NCBI RefSeq assembly: GCF_025860405.1
Contig: NZ_CP063785.1
Span: 6,015,390 to 6,079,389, forward strand
Length of the DNA: 64,000 bases
Reading direction: 5' to 3'
DNA from: Tolypothrix sp. PCC 7712
GTDB lineage: Bacteria > Cyanobacteriota > Cyanobacteriia > Cyanobacteriales > Nostocaceae
Below are positions 27,841 to 36,073 of the stretch, in pieces. Position numbers and translations under genes: made by a program. Each line of letters begins with the position of its first letter. Positions within the stretch are counted from its first letter, which is position 1. The notes below the pieces were generated by a model. That model did no database searches. It had not been told where the DNA came from and worked only from the letters and a program-made list of their open reading frames with translations.

Positions 27841-28926
27841 ATGTTGAATATTCAAATTATCGAGTTAAATAACCCTTTGTGGATGCAGATTTTGCAAACC
27901 GTACGTCATGATATTTACCACTTACCAGAATATGTATATTTAGAATCCCTAAGAACTAATACTACTCCCCAGGCGATTGTCATTTCTCATGGAGAAAAAC
28001 TATTTTTTTTACCTTATTTACTACGTCGCTGTCACGATTTTTTTGCTGATCCCACAGAAAGTCCAGAACTTTTTGATGTAATTTCTCCTTATGGCTATCC
28101 TGGGATTTTATTAAGTGAAGCTGCGGCTAGTTCACCAGATTTTCTCGAATTAGCAATGCAGGAATTAATATCTAGATTTAGACAGCAAAATATCTGTTCA
28201 GCCTTTGTCCGGTTACATCCTATACTAAATGCTGGATTGGAGAAAGTTTATCCTCCTCATATTTGCCAAATTAGTGGAGAAACAATAGCTGTAGATTTAA
28301 CACTTTCTGCTGAAGAAATATGGCGGCAGACTCGCTCGGATCATCGTAAAGATATTAATCGCCAGAAACGTTATGGTTTGCAAGCTAAAATTGTTGATTT
28401 TGACAAATATTTTGCTGATTTTTTAGAAATCTATTATCAAACAATGCAACGAGTAGGCGCGCCTCAGCTATATCACTTTCAGCAAGAATATTTTAGGAAT
28501 TTGTTACATAAATTAGGTAGCAAATTGCACTTAGGAATTGTAGAATTTGAATGTGAGATTATGTGCGCTTGTCTATTCACAGAATGTAGTGGAATAGTTC
28601 AATCTTACTTAAGTGGTACAAAAAATAAGTTTTTAAAATTTTCCCCAGATAAACTACTGTTTGATTATGTCAGGTTATGGGCAAAAGAACGGGGTAATAA
28701 ACTTTTGCATCTAGGGGGTGGATATGGGGGAAGAAAAGATGGTGTTTACAATTTTAAAGCGGGTTTTTCACAAAAATCTCAGAATTTTTTGACGCTGAGA
28801 TTAACCATTAATGAAGAAAGATATGCTCATCTAGTGGAGTTAAGAGCCAAAGCTTTAAATAGCCAAGTAGGAACCTTACTAAAATCAAATTTCTTTCCAG
28901 CTTATCGCTCTACTGTCACAAATTAG
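27841..28926 (+). CDS. FemAB/GNAT-type acyltransferase, first of two paralogues
   Basis: 361 residues, soluble. The segment TRSDHRKDINRQKRYGLQ (about 165-182) and the Gly-rich HLGGGYGGRKDGVYNFKAGFS region are typical of FemAB-like transferases in polysaccharide loci. It shares the same length and motifs with the protein encoded at 30308, so the pair arose by duplication. The likely role is attaching an acyl or aminoacyl group to an amino sugar exposed by the preceding deacetylase. Substrate not determinable. Confidence 0.78.
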   Translation: MLNIQIIELNNPLWMQILQTVRHDIYHLPEYVYLESLRTNTTPQAIVISHGEKLFFLPYLLRRCHDFFADPTESPELFDVISPYGYPGILLSEAAASSPDFLELAMQELISRFRQQNICSAFVRLHPILNAGLEKVYPPHICQISGETIAVDLTLSAEEIWRQTRSDHRKDINRQKRYGLQAKIVDFDKYFADFLEIYYQTMQRVGAPQLYHFQQEYFRNLLHKLGSKLHLGIVEFECEIMCACLFTECSGIVQSYLSGTKNKFLKFSPDKLLFDYVRLWAKERGNKLLHLGGGYGGRKDGVYNFKAGFSQKSQNFLTLRLTINEERYAHLVELRAKALNSQVGTLLKSNFFPAYRSTVTN

Positions 28927-28932
28927 TGGATA

Positions 28933-28970
28933 GAGTCAAAAGTCAAGAGTCAAGAGTCAAGAGTCAAGAG
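28933..28970. repeat. GAGTCAA heptamer array
   Basis: Five consecutive heptamers (GAGTCAA or AAGTCAA) in the 3' flank of the first FemAB-like gene. The array is of the short-tandem-repeat type found throughout this window. Confidence 0.85.
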
Positions 28971-29148
28971 AAAATGACTTTGCTAATACTGGAAATCATC
29001 GTTAGTACGAAATATAGCAATTCTCCAGAAGTCTTGTTACACTTGTCTCTTTTATCTATATATCAAACAAGATTTCAATTTCGCTAATTTTTAATACCAG
29101 ATTGGGCAATAATTTTCATCAAAAATATTTTGAGCATCCGAGGTATTT

Positions 29149-30219
29149 ATGAGCAAAGCAAATACTTTATTACAAAGTTTCAATTTCTTACTTCCTCAAT
29201 TCCTCCGGGAAGATTATTCTCCATATAAATGCAAAGTTTCTATTAACGGCATTAACTATAATCTTCGCGCGCGGAGAATACATTTACAAAATCAAATTAA
29301 AACTTGGGTAAATACAGGTAAGAATCCTTTTATTAAGCCTGTAGAATGCCAAGAATGTTTATTCGATACGCGGATACCAAACATCTACATCGGCTCTGAT
29401 GGTGTTTGTAATATGTGCATGACTTACAAAAAGAATTTCAAACAAGAAATTCTAGATAGCGAATTACAAACGTTTTTGCATACTCCCAGAGAAGAGGGTG
29501 GCAAGATTGATGCAGTTGTGGGTTTTTCCGGTGGTAAGGATAGTGCAGTTTCTCTGATTACAGCACGACAAAAATTTGGATTAGATGTAACGGCTGTTTT
29601 AGTTCAAAATGGATTTATTCCTGAGCAGGTAATTGAAAATGGTAAAAAGTTGTGCGATAAATTAGGGGTGGAATTAGTTGTACTAAATATTGACCTAGCA
29701 CCTTATGTAAAAGACATGATGGATAATAACTTTAAAAATGGTTATCCATGCTATAAGTGCGGGGATATGTTTTACAAAGAAATTCAAGATTATTGTATAA
29801 AACATCGTATCAATCGCATAATTATGGGGCGTAACTGGTGGCACTGGATAGAACCAGAAGTACGTTCTACAAAGTGGGTGACAGATGAAGCGACAGGGAT
29901 GAAAATACAAATATTTTCTCTGCCATTTGTGTTGCAATTAACTGAGAAGGATATTTATAGAATCCTAGATGACTTTGGCTGGTCAACAGTAAAAATTCAT
30001 GGTAATAGTACTAATTGTATTCTGCCGGGATTAGTAGAATACAAAGTTAGTCAAAGATTAGGCTATCATCCAGAATTACAGTTGCTTTCGCGAGAAGTTA
30101 TTACTGGTTTTTTGGATAAAGAAGAAGCTAAACACCAACTCTCAGATGTTAAAGATAATACAGAAACTCTTGAGAAGTTGGTTAACAAGAAGCTAGAAGA
30201 AATTAACCAGAGAAAGTAG
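29149..30219 (+). CDS. N-acetyl-sugar amidotransferase (WbpG/PseA-like)
   Basis: 356 residues. Zinc-binding Cys67/70 and Cys87/90 (ECQEC, VCNMC) precede the PP-loop SGGKDS (127-132) that binds ATP, and a further CYKCGD pair follows. WbpG-like enzymes convert an N-acetyl group to an acetamidino group, using ammonia from a HisH/HisF-like pair. No such partner is encoded in this window, so ammonia supply is unclear. GAGG precedes the ATG. It sits between two paralogous FemAB-like genes, which suggests one sugar-decoration module. Confidence 0.88.
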   Translation: MSKANTLLQSFNFLLPQFLREDYSPYKCKVSINGINYNLRARRIHLQNQIKTWVNTGKNPFIKPVECQECLFDTRIPNIYIGSDGVCNMCMTYKKNFKQEILDSELQTFLHTPREEGGKIDAVVGFSGGKDSAVSLITARQKFGLDVTAVLVQNGFIPEQVIENGKKLCDKLGVELVVLNIDLAPYVKDMMDNNFKNGYPCYKCGDMFYKEIQDYCIKHRINRIIMGRNWWHWIEPEVRSTKWVTDEATGMKIQIFSLPFVLQLTEKDIYRILDDFGWSTVKIHGNSTNCILPGLVEYKVSQRLGYHPELQLLSREVITGFLDKEEAKHQLSDVKDNTETLEKLVNKKLEEINQRK

Positions 30220-30232
30220 GGTGTTTTTGGGC

Positions 30233-30260
30233 AACGCACCGTGAAAATTCTAGGTGCGTT
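30233..30260. terminator. hairpin after amidotransferase gene
   Basis: AACGCACC (30233-30240) pairs with GGTGCGTT (30253-30260), eight perfect pairs, 13 bases after the stop. The same motif recurs at 48313-48339, so it may be a dispersed repeat used as terminator. There is no clear T-run. Confidence 0.4.
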
Positions 30261-30307
30261 AGCCTACGGCAATCAAAATTATTTAATTTACTTGAATCTG
30301 AGGATTT

Positions 30308-31393
30308 ATGAATATTCAGGTAATTGATTTAGAAAGCAATTATTGGCGAGAAATATTGCAAAATATCAAACATGACTTTTATCAAATTCCTGAATATTTT
30401 GCCTTAGAAGCAATGAGGAATAAAGCTGTTGCTGAAGCCATCTTCATCTCTGAAAATGACAAAATTTTATTTGCGCCTTATTTGCTACGTAATTGTGATG
30501 ATTTAGGGGTAGAGACATCGATACCTATAGAAAGTATTGATATAGTTTCACCTTATGGCTATCCAGGTATTTTGTTAAGTGATGCAGCTAAGATTACACC
30601 AGATTTTGTAGAAACTGCTATTAAAAAGTTAAATTTTGTTTTGAAAGATAAGGGTGTATGTTCAGCTTTTTTTCGCCTACATCCGATTATCAATCATAAT
30701 TTCAATGAGGTTTTGCACAATCAGGATATTTTAACTTTTAACGGTAAGACCGTATATATTAACTTGCATCTTTCTGAAGAACAAATTTGGAATCAAACCA
30801 AGCGCGATCGCCGCAAGAAAATTAACAACTGTGTGCAAGTAGGTTTAACAGCAAGAATGGTAAATTTTGATGAATATCTTGAGCAATTTATCGCAATTTA
30901 TCAAGAAACAATGCAGCGAGTAGCAGCAGCGGAAATTTACTATTCTTTTAATGCTCAATATTTTAAAAAAATGAAAGATGTGCTAAAGGAGAAATTACAT
31001 TTATGTATAGTTGAAATTGATAATCAAGTAGCATCTGCTGGGTTATATACCGAATATAGCGGCATAGTGCAGAGTGTTTTTCGAGGAACTAGCAGTAAGT
31101 TTATTACACTTTCTCCAGGTTCCTTAGAAATTAATTATGTCCGATTTTGGGCTAAAAACCGTAGTAATCATATTTTTCATTTAGGAGGTGGATTAGGTGG
31201 TGCTACAACAAATCTTTATAATTTCAAAGCGAGTTTTTCTAAACTCCGGCATAACTTTTTAACAATGCGGCTAATTCTCGATGAAGAAAAATATCTTGAA
31301 TTAGTTAACTTACAAGCGAAGACTTTAAATCTTGATTTGAAAACCATACTCAATTCTCACTTTTTTCCTGCCTATCGTTATCAGGAAATATAG
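30308..31393 (+). CDS. FemAB/GNAT-type acyltransferase, second paralogue
   Basis: 361 residues, equal in length to the protein at 27841 and alignable throughout: same N-terminus (NIQVIDLESNYWREIL), same SPYGYPGILLSDA, same basic KRDRRKKINN helix, same HLGGGLGGATTNLYNFKA near the C-terminus. GAGGA precedes the ATG. The pair, separated only by the amidotransferase gene, probably acts on different amino positions of the same sugar (inference). Confidence 0.78.
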   Translation: MNIQVIDLESNYWREILQNIKHDFYQIPEYFALEAMRNKAVAEAIFISENDKILFAPYLLRNCDDLGVETSIPIESIDIVSPYGYPGILLSDAAKITPDFVETAIKKLNFVLKDKGVCSAFFRLHPIINHNFNEVLHNQDILTFNGKTVYINLHLSEEQIWNQTKRDRRKKINNCVQVGLTARMVNFDEYLEQFIAIYQETMQRVAAAEIYYSFNAQYFKKMKDVLKEKLHLCIVEIDNQVASAGLYTEYSGIVQSVFRGTSSKFITLSPGSLEINYVRFWAKNRSNHIFHLGGGLGGATTNLYNFKASFSKLRHNFLTMRLILDEEKYLELVNLQAKTLNLDLKTILNSHFFPAYRYQEI

Positions 31394-31398
31394 TGATT

Positions 31399-31517
31399 CA
31401 ATACTACGCGGTTAAGCATTTTGAAATCAAAATTGGTTTTTGGGAAAAGGTTAAGGGTTAAAGGGTTTTTCTTTGCCTTGAACTATTCCCCTTTTTCCCC
31501 TTAACCGACAAGTATTG
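31399..31517 (+). repeat. inverted-repeat element family 1, copy A
   Basis: Begins CAATACTACGCGGTTAAG and ends CCTTAACCGACAAGTATTG, with purine-rich and pyrimidine-rich halves between that fold back on each other. It is one of five copies of a roughly 110-145-base element in this window (others at 38180, 43330, 57118 and 63240). It carries no gene; a MITE or terminator-like role is possible. Confidence 0.75.
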
Positions 31518-31557
31518 CATAGTGATTGATTACCAGAAAAACCAGGAGTTTATCAGC

Positions 31558-32337
31558 ATGGCTAGTGCAGTTAAAATATATAGCCCAAAAGAAATGTATA
31601 GCACGGTAGAATTTAACTTTTGGGCATATAAGGAATATTCTTTATCATCTTCTGATAAATATTTGATAGCCACCTATTTAGATGAAAATTTGAAAACATT
31701 AGAGGCTGGTACAGGAGGAGGCAGAATAATTTCCTGCATGAGAGAAGGAGGATTCACCAATCTATATGCTTTCGATTATGTCCCTAATTTTGTTGAAATA
31801 GCGAAACGAAGAGATATGACTAATAGCATTAATTTTGCTGTTGAGGATGCAGTATCATTAAGTTATGGTGATAATGAATTTGAGCAATTAGTTTATCTGC
31901 AACAAGTACTTTGTAATATTGAAGATGAAACTGGCAGATTTAATGCTTTTAAAGAGGCATATCGGATTTTAAAACCAGGCGGCACAGTAATATTCTCATT
32001 GCTGAATTTTGATAGTCGAGCCAAAAGTTTATTGTACTTACCTTATTTAGCCTATTTACGCTTATTAAGGAAACTTACTCATGTCAATCGCTCAATACAA
32101 TATCTACCGCAATTGAAGTATGCAGGAAATACTAACTTGCAATCGCTACTCGATCAACCACCATATTTATATTGGTATCGAGTCGAAGAAGCATATCAAA
32201 TTATCAAAGCAGCAAATTTTGAGATACTTGCACTGGGTTCCAATTTTCAAATAAATCAAGGCAAATTATCGACTTCTCTAGAAGCTTTTCTCCAAGAACC
32301 AAATCAGGGAATGCTGTATTTTGTTTGTACTAAATAG
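31558..32337 (+). CDS. class I SAM-dependent methyltransferase
   Basis: About 259 residues from ATG 31558, which has AGGAG nine bases upstream; a GTG at 31522 lies inside a repeat end and is unlikely. Motif I reads TLEAGTGGGRIISCM, with DYVPNFVEIAKRR and the late YRILKPGGTVIFSLLNF motif. It probably methylates a sugar of the exopolysaccharide. The DegT aminotransferase follows after a heptamer array. Confidence 0.82.
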   Translation: MASAVKIYSPKEMYSTVEFNFWAYKEYSLSSSDKYLIATYLDENLKTLEAGTGGGRIISCMREGGFTNLYAFDYVPNFVEIAKRRDMTNSINFAVEDAVSLSYGDNEFEQLVYLQQVLCNIEDETGRFNAFKEAYRILKPGGTVIFSLLNFDSRAKSLLYLPYLAYLRLLRKLTHVNRSIQYLPQLKYAGNTNLQSLLDQPPYLYWYRVEEAYQIIKAANFEILALGSNFQINQGKLSTSLEAFLQEPNQGMLYFVCTK

Positions 32338-32480
32338 TTTGGGGGGATGGGTAATTGGTAATTGGTAATTATGACTTTTTATTAATCCCTAATCCCCATT
32401 ACCCCTTATCCCCAGAGGGGGCCCCGAGTTCCCCAATCCCCAATCCCCAGTCCCCAGTCCCCAGTCCCCAATCCCCCACT
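32338..32480. repeat. heptamer array and linker before DegT gene
   Basis: TGGTAAT units near 32348-32370 and about a dozen CCCCAAT/CCCCAGT-type heptamers at 32384-32478, ending two bases before the aminotransferase ATG. The array extends the open frame upstream with meaningless Pro/Ser/Gln codons. Confidence 0.88.
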
Positions 32481-33647
32481 ATGAAACCAATTCTCCTGTC
32501 ACCGCCTCACATGGGCGATCGCGAGTTAGAATTCGTCAAGGAAGCATTTGCAACTAACTGGATTGCGCCAGTAGGGCCGCATATCGATGCTTTTGAACAG
32601 GAATTTTGTCAAGTCATAGGAGCACCTTATGCTGCGGCTGTGAGTTCGGGAACGGCGGCGATTCATTTGGCTTTGCGATTGGTGGGGGTACAGCCTGGGG
32701 ATGAAGTCTTTTGTTCTACTTTGACGTTTGCGGCTACAGCTAACCCCATTACTTATTTAGGTGCAAAGCCAGTTTTTATTGACTGCGATCGCATTTCTTG
32801 GAATATGAATCCCGATCTATTATGGGGAACGTTGGAACGCCGCGCCAGAATTGGTAATTTACCTAAAGCTGTGATTGTGGTTCACCTATATGGTCAAAGT
32901 GCAGATATTGACCCCATTTTAGAAGCTTGCAATCATTTTGGCATACCCTTAATTGAAGATGCAGCCGAATCTTTAGGTGCTACTTATAAAGGACGTGCCA
33001 CTGGAAGTTTCGGACGCATCGGTATTTTTTCCTTTAACGGCAATAAAATTATTACCACTTCTGGCGGTGGGATGTTAGTCTCTCATGATTCCCAACTAAT
33101 AGAGAAAGCGCGGTTTTTGGCTACCCAAGCCCGCGATCGCGCTCCCCATTACCAACATTCAGAAATCGGTTACAATTATCGTCTCAGCAACGTTTTGGCG
33201 GGAATTGGTAGGGGTCAATTGCAGGTTTTATCTGAACGAGTTACAGCCCGCAGACGCAACTTTAAAATTTATCAACAAGCTTTAGGAAAGCTACCAGGAA
33301 TCGAATTTATGCCAGAAGTGGGTTTTGGTCAAGCTACTCGCTGGCTTACTTGCTTGACAATCGACCCCAAAGCCTTTGGTGCAGATCGAGAACAAATCCG
33401 CCTCGCCCTTGCAGAACAGCAAATTGAATCCCGTCCTGTGTGGAAGCCTTTGCATCTACAACCTGTATTTGCTGACTGTGAATGTATCGGTGGTGCGGTG
33501 TCTGAAGATTTATTTACCAGAGGTCTTTGTTTACCTTCAGGTTCCAATTTAACCGACGCAGATTTAGAACGGGTAATCAGTGCGATCGCCACAATTCACC
33601 ATCAAAATTCTACAACTAATTTACGAAATCACCTTTCATCTTGTTAA
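32481..33647 (+). CDS. DegT/DnrJ/EryC1/StrS-type sugar aminotransferase
   Basis: 388 residues from ATG 32481. The start KPILLSPPHMGDRELEFVKEAF is the standard DegT opening. Also present are SSGTAAIHLAL, EDAAESLGATYKGR (PLP-contact Asp) and FSFNGNKIITTSGGGML, in which the Lys binds PLP. It would aminate a 4-keto-6-deoxy sugar made by the dehydratase at 13076, giving a 4-amino sugar for later acylation. The length is normal and motifs are intact. Confidence 0.92.
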   Translation: MKPILLSPPHMGDRELEFVKEAFATNWIAPVGPHIDAFEQEFCQVIGAPYAAAVSSGTAAIHLALRLVGVQPGDEVFCSTLTFAATANPITYLGAKPVFIDCDRISWNMNPDLLWGTLERRARIGNLPKAVIVVHLYGQSADIDPILEACNHFGIPLIEDAAESLGATYKGRATGSFGRIGIFSFNGNKIITTSGGGMLVSHDSQLIEKARFLATQARDRAPHYQHSEIGYNYRLSNVLAGIGRGQLQVLSERVTARRRNFKIYQQALGKLPGIEFMPEVGFGQATRWLTCLTIDPKAFGADREQIRLALAEQQIESRPVWKPLHLQPVFADCECIGGAVSEDLFTRGLCLPSGSNLTDADLERVISAIATIHHQNSTTNLRNHLSSC

Positions 33648-33775
33648 GCTCACAAGCTTCTTATTAGAAAAATATCTTATCACCATATAGCGAGAGCAAT
33701 AATTTTTTAATTACGAATTACAAATTACGAATTAGTAATTACTTAAATCTGTTTATTATAAAAACAAAAACCGTT

Positions 33776-35950
33776 ATGCATACAATCGAATCTGCATCCT
33801 CATTTGATAAATATTGGCAAATTATCCAGCGCCGTTGGTACCCTAGTTTAGGAGTTTTCTTCCCAGTCATGTTTCTGACTCTACTGGCTTTACATTTCCA
33901 AAAGCCAGCTTATGAGGCAGAGGGTAAACTGATGTTTCAAAGGTCAAATACGATTTCTACTATGACCGGAGTAGCACCAGAATTAGGCAAACTAGAAGCA
34001 GTAACCCAGGATGATAAAACTAATCCTTTAAATACAGAAGCAGAAATTATCCGTTCTATTCCTTTAGTACAACAAACTATCATTGAACTTGACTTGAAAA
34101 ATGACCAAGGGCAACCCTTAAAACCACGGGAATTTTTGAAGAATTTTACAGTGAAAGATATTAAGGGGGCGGATGTCATCCAAATTTCTTATCGAGATAG
34201 AGACCCAGAAGTTGCTGCAGAAGTTGTGAATACAGTGATGCGTGCCTATTTAGATCATAATGTATCTTCCCGACGCAAAGAAGCATCCGCCGCCCGCAAG
34301 TTTATTACTATGCAATTACCTACTGCCGAATCAATTGTCAGTAATGCCGAAGCTGAACTAGCAAGATTCAAGGAAAGAAATAAAATCGTTTCTTTAGAAG
34401 AAGAAGCCAGTAAATCAATCGAATTAGTGACAGATTTTCAAAGACAAATAGGTGAATCTCAATCTCAAATTGCCGATATCAACTCACAGTCAGAATCACT
34501 CCGTCAGCAATTAAACATGACCTCGCAACAGGCTGTAACTGCAACTAACGTCAGCCAAACTGCTGGAGTGCAAGATATTCTCAAGGAAGTTCAGCAACTA
34601 GAATCGCAACTAGCTGCAAGGCGTACTGTTTTACAGGACGATCATCCAGAAATCATCAGTTTAGTAAATAAACAAAAAGCTTTAAAAGCAATATTAAACC
34701 AGCGTATTAAACAAGCTGTAGGCACAACACAAACACAAGATAATAGCAATTTTCAAAATGGAGCGCTCAAACAACAACTGGCTGGAGATTTGGTAAAATT
34801 AGAGTCAAATCGTCTGGGTTTAGTCAGTAAAGTTGCAGCCTTATCTAACTTACAATCAGCATATAAGCAACGGCTCAATATTTTGCCACGGTTAGAGCAA
34901 CAACAGCGACAGTTAGAACGCAAAGTTCAAGCATCGCAAAATACATATTCATTGCTACTACAAAAGCTACAAGAAAGCCGTATTGCCGAAAATCAAAATG
35001 TAGGTAATGCCAGTTTAGTATCTGAGGCTCAAGTTCCTGATAAGCCTGTAGCTTCGCCTTTAATTGCATATATCAGCGCAGGTTTATTAGCTACTTTAGC
35101 GGCGATAGCATATATGTATATTTTAGAAGCCAAAGATAAATCAATTAAAACAATTGATGAAGCTAAAGAATTACTAGGATTAACTTTGTTGGGGGTGATA
35201 CCCTTTTTTCAAGAGCCGAGAACATATCATCATAGCCAGGAGGGTTTAGAAATTTATCCTTCTAGGTTGGTTTTGAGAGATTATCCACGTTCTCCTATTA
35301 GCGAAGCCTACCGAATGCTGCGCGCTAATTTGAAGTTTATGAGTGCTGATAAAGAGTTAAAAACTATTGTGGTGACTAGTTCCATACCAGGTGAAGGTAA
35401 ATCAACAGTAGCAGCTAATTTAGCTCTAGCTATGGCACAAACAGAACGTCAAGTTCTACTCATAGATGGGGATTTACATTGTCCAGTTCAGCATAAAATT
35501 TGGGAACTCACTAATAGTCAAGGTTTGAGCCATGTAATTATTGGACAGGCTGAAAGTGATATAGCTATCAAACAAGTTACAGATAATTTAGATGTGTTGA
35601 CAGCGGGAGTTGTACCGCCTTCACCCGCATCTTTATTAGACTCAAAACGTATGGCTTCTTTAATGCAAACTTATGCTACCAACTACGATTTTGTGATTAT
35701 TGACGCGCCTTCATTAAACGTCGCCGCCGATGCAGCCACCTTGGGACAAATGGCTGATGGTGTTTTATTTATCGTTCGTCCTGGGGTAGTTGATTCTGTC
35801 CATGCAGCGATCGCTTGTGAAATTTTGGAAAAATCTGGTCAGAATGTCTTAGGACAAGTTGTTAATGGTGTGATTCCCAAAAACGAAAGTCATAGCTACT
35901 ACTATTTCAACCAGGAAGCTCACCAGCAAGAGTATTCTGTAGCGAGGTAG
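33776..35950 (+). CDS. polysaccharide co-polymerase/BY-kinase (Wzc-like)
   Basis: 724 residues. Wzz-type N-terminal region with a membrane helix at about 24-40, a long coiled coil (about 180-400), a second membrane helix at about 428-449, then a cytoplasmic tyrosine-kinase domain. Walker A is GEGKST (539-544), Walker A' LLIDGD (561-566) and Walker B FVIIDAP (639-645). The C-terminal Tyr cluster (Tyr708-710, Tyr720) is the likely autophosphorylation site. It controls chain length and export of the exopolysaccharide. No Wza-type export gene is visible in the window. Confidence 0.92.
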   Translation: MHTIESASSFDKYWQIIQRRWYPSLGVFFPVMFLTLLALHFQKPAYEAEGKLMFQRSNTISTMTGVAPELGKLEAVTQDDKTNPLNTEAEIIRSIPLVQQTIIELDLKNDQGQPLKPREFLKNFTVKDIKGADVIQISYRDRDPEVAAEVVNTVMRAYLDHNVSSRRKEASAARKFITMQLPTAESIVSNAEAELARFKERNKIVSLEEEASKSIELVTDFQRQIGESQSQIADINSQSESLRQQLNMTSQQAVTATNVSQTAGVQDILKEVQQLESQLAARRTVLQDDHPEIISLVNKQKALKAILNQRIKQAVGTTQTQDNSNFQNGALKQQLAGDLVKLESNRLGLVSKVAALSNLQSAYKQRLNILPRLEQQQRQLERKVQASQNTYSLLLQKLQESRIAENQNVGNASLVSEAQVPDKPVASPLIAYISAGLLATLAAIAYMYILEAKDKSIKTIDEAKELLGLTLLGVIPFFQEPRTYHHSQEGLEIYPSRLVLRDYPRSPISEAYRMLRANLKFMSADKELKTIVVTSSIPGEGKSTVAANLALAMAQTERQVLLIDGDLHCPVQHKIWELTNSQGLSHVIIGQAESDIAIKQVTDNLDVLTAGVVPPSPASLLDSKRMASLMQTYATNYDFVIIDAPSLNVAADAATLGQMADGVLFIVRPGVVDSVHAAIACEILEKSGQNVLGQVVNGVIPKNESHSYYYFNQEAHQQEYSVAR

Positions 35951-36007
35951 TGGGGATTGGGGATTGGGGATTGGGGATTGGGGATTGGGGACTGGGGATT
36001 GGGGGAC
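35951..36007. repeat. GGGGATT heptamer array
   Basis: About eight GGGGATT/GGGGACT units directly after the BY-kinase stop, the reverse complement of the CCCCAAT arrays at 10706, 24285 and 32384. Orientation is thus opposite to the other arrays in the cluster. Confidence 0.9.
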
Positions 36008-36073
36008 AAGGGGAAATTATCAGCGAATAAGGACACAAGAATGTTGTGCGCCTGCAAATTGTTGAGATTAATA

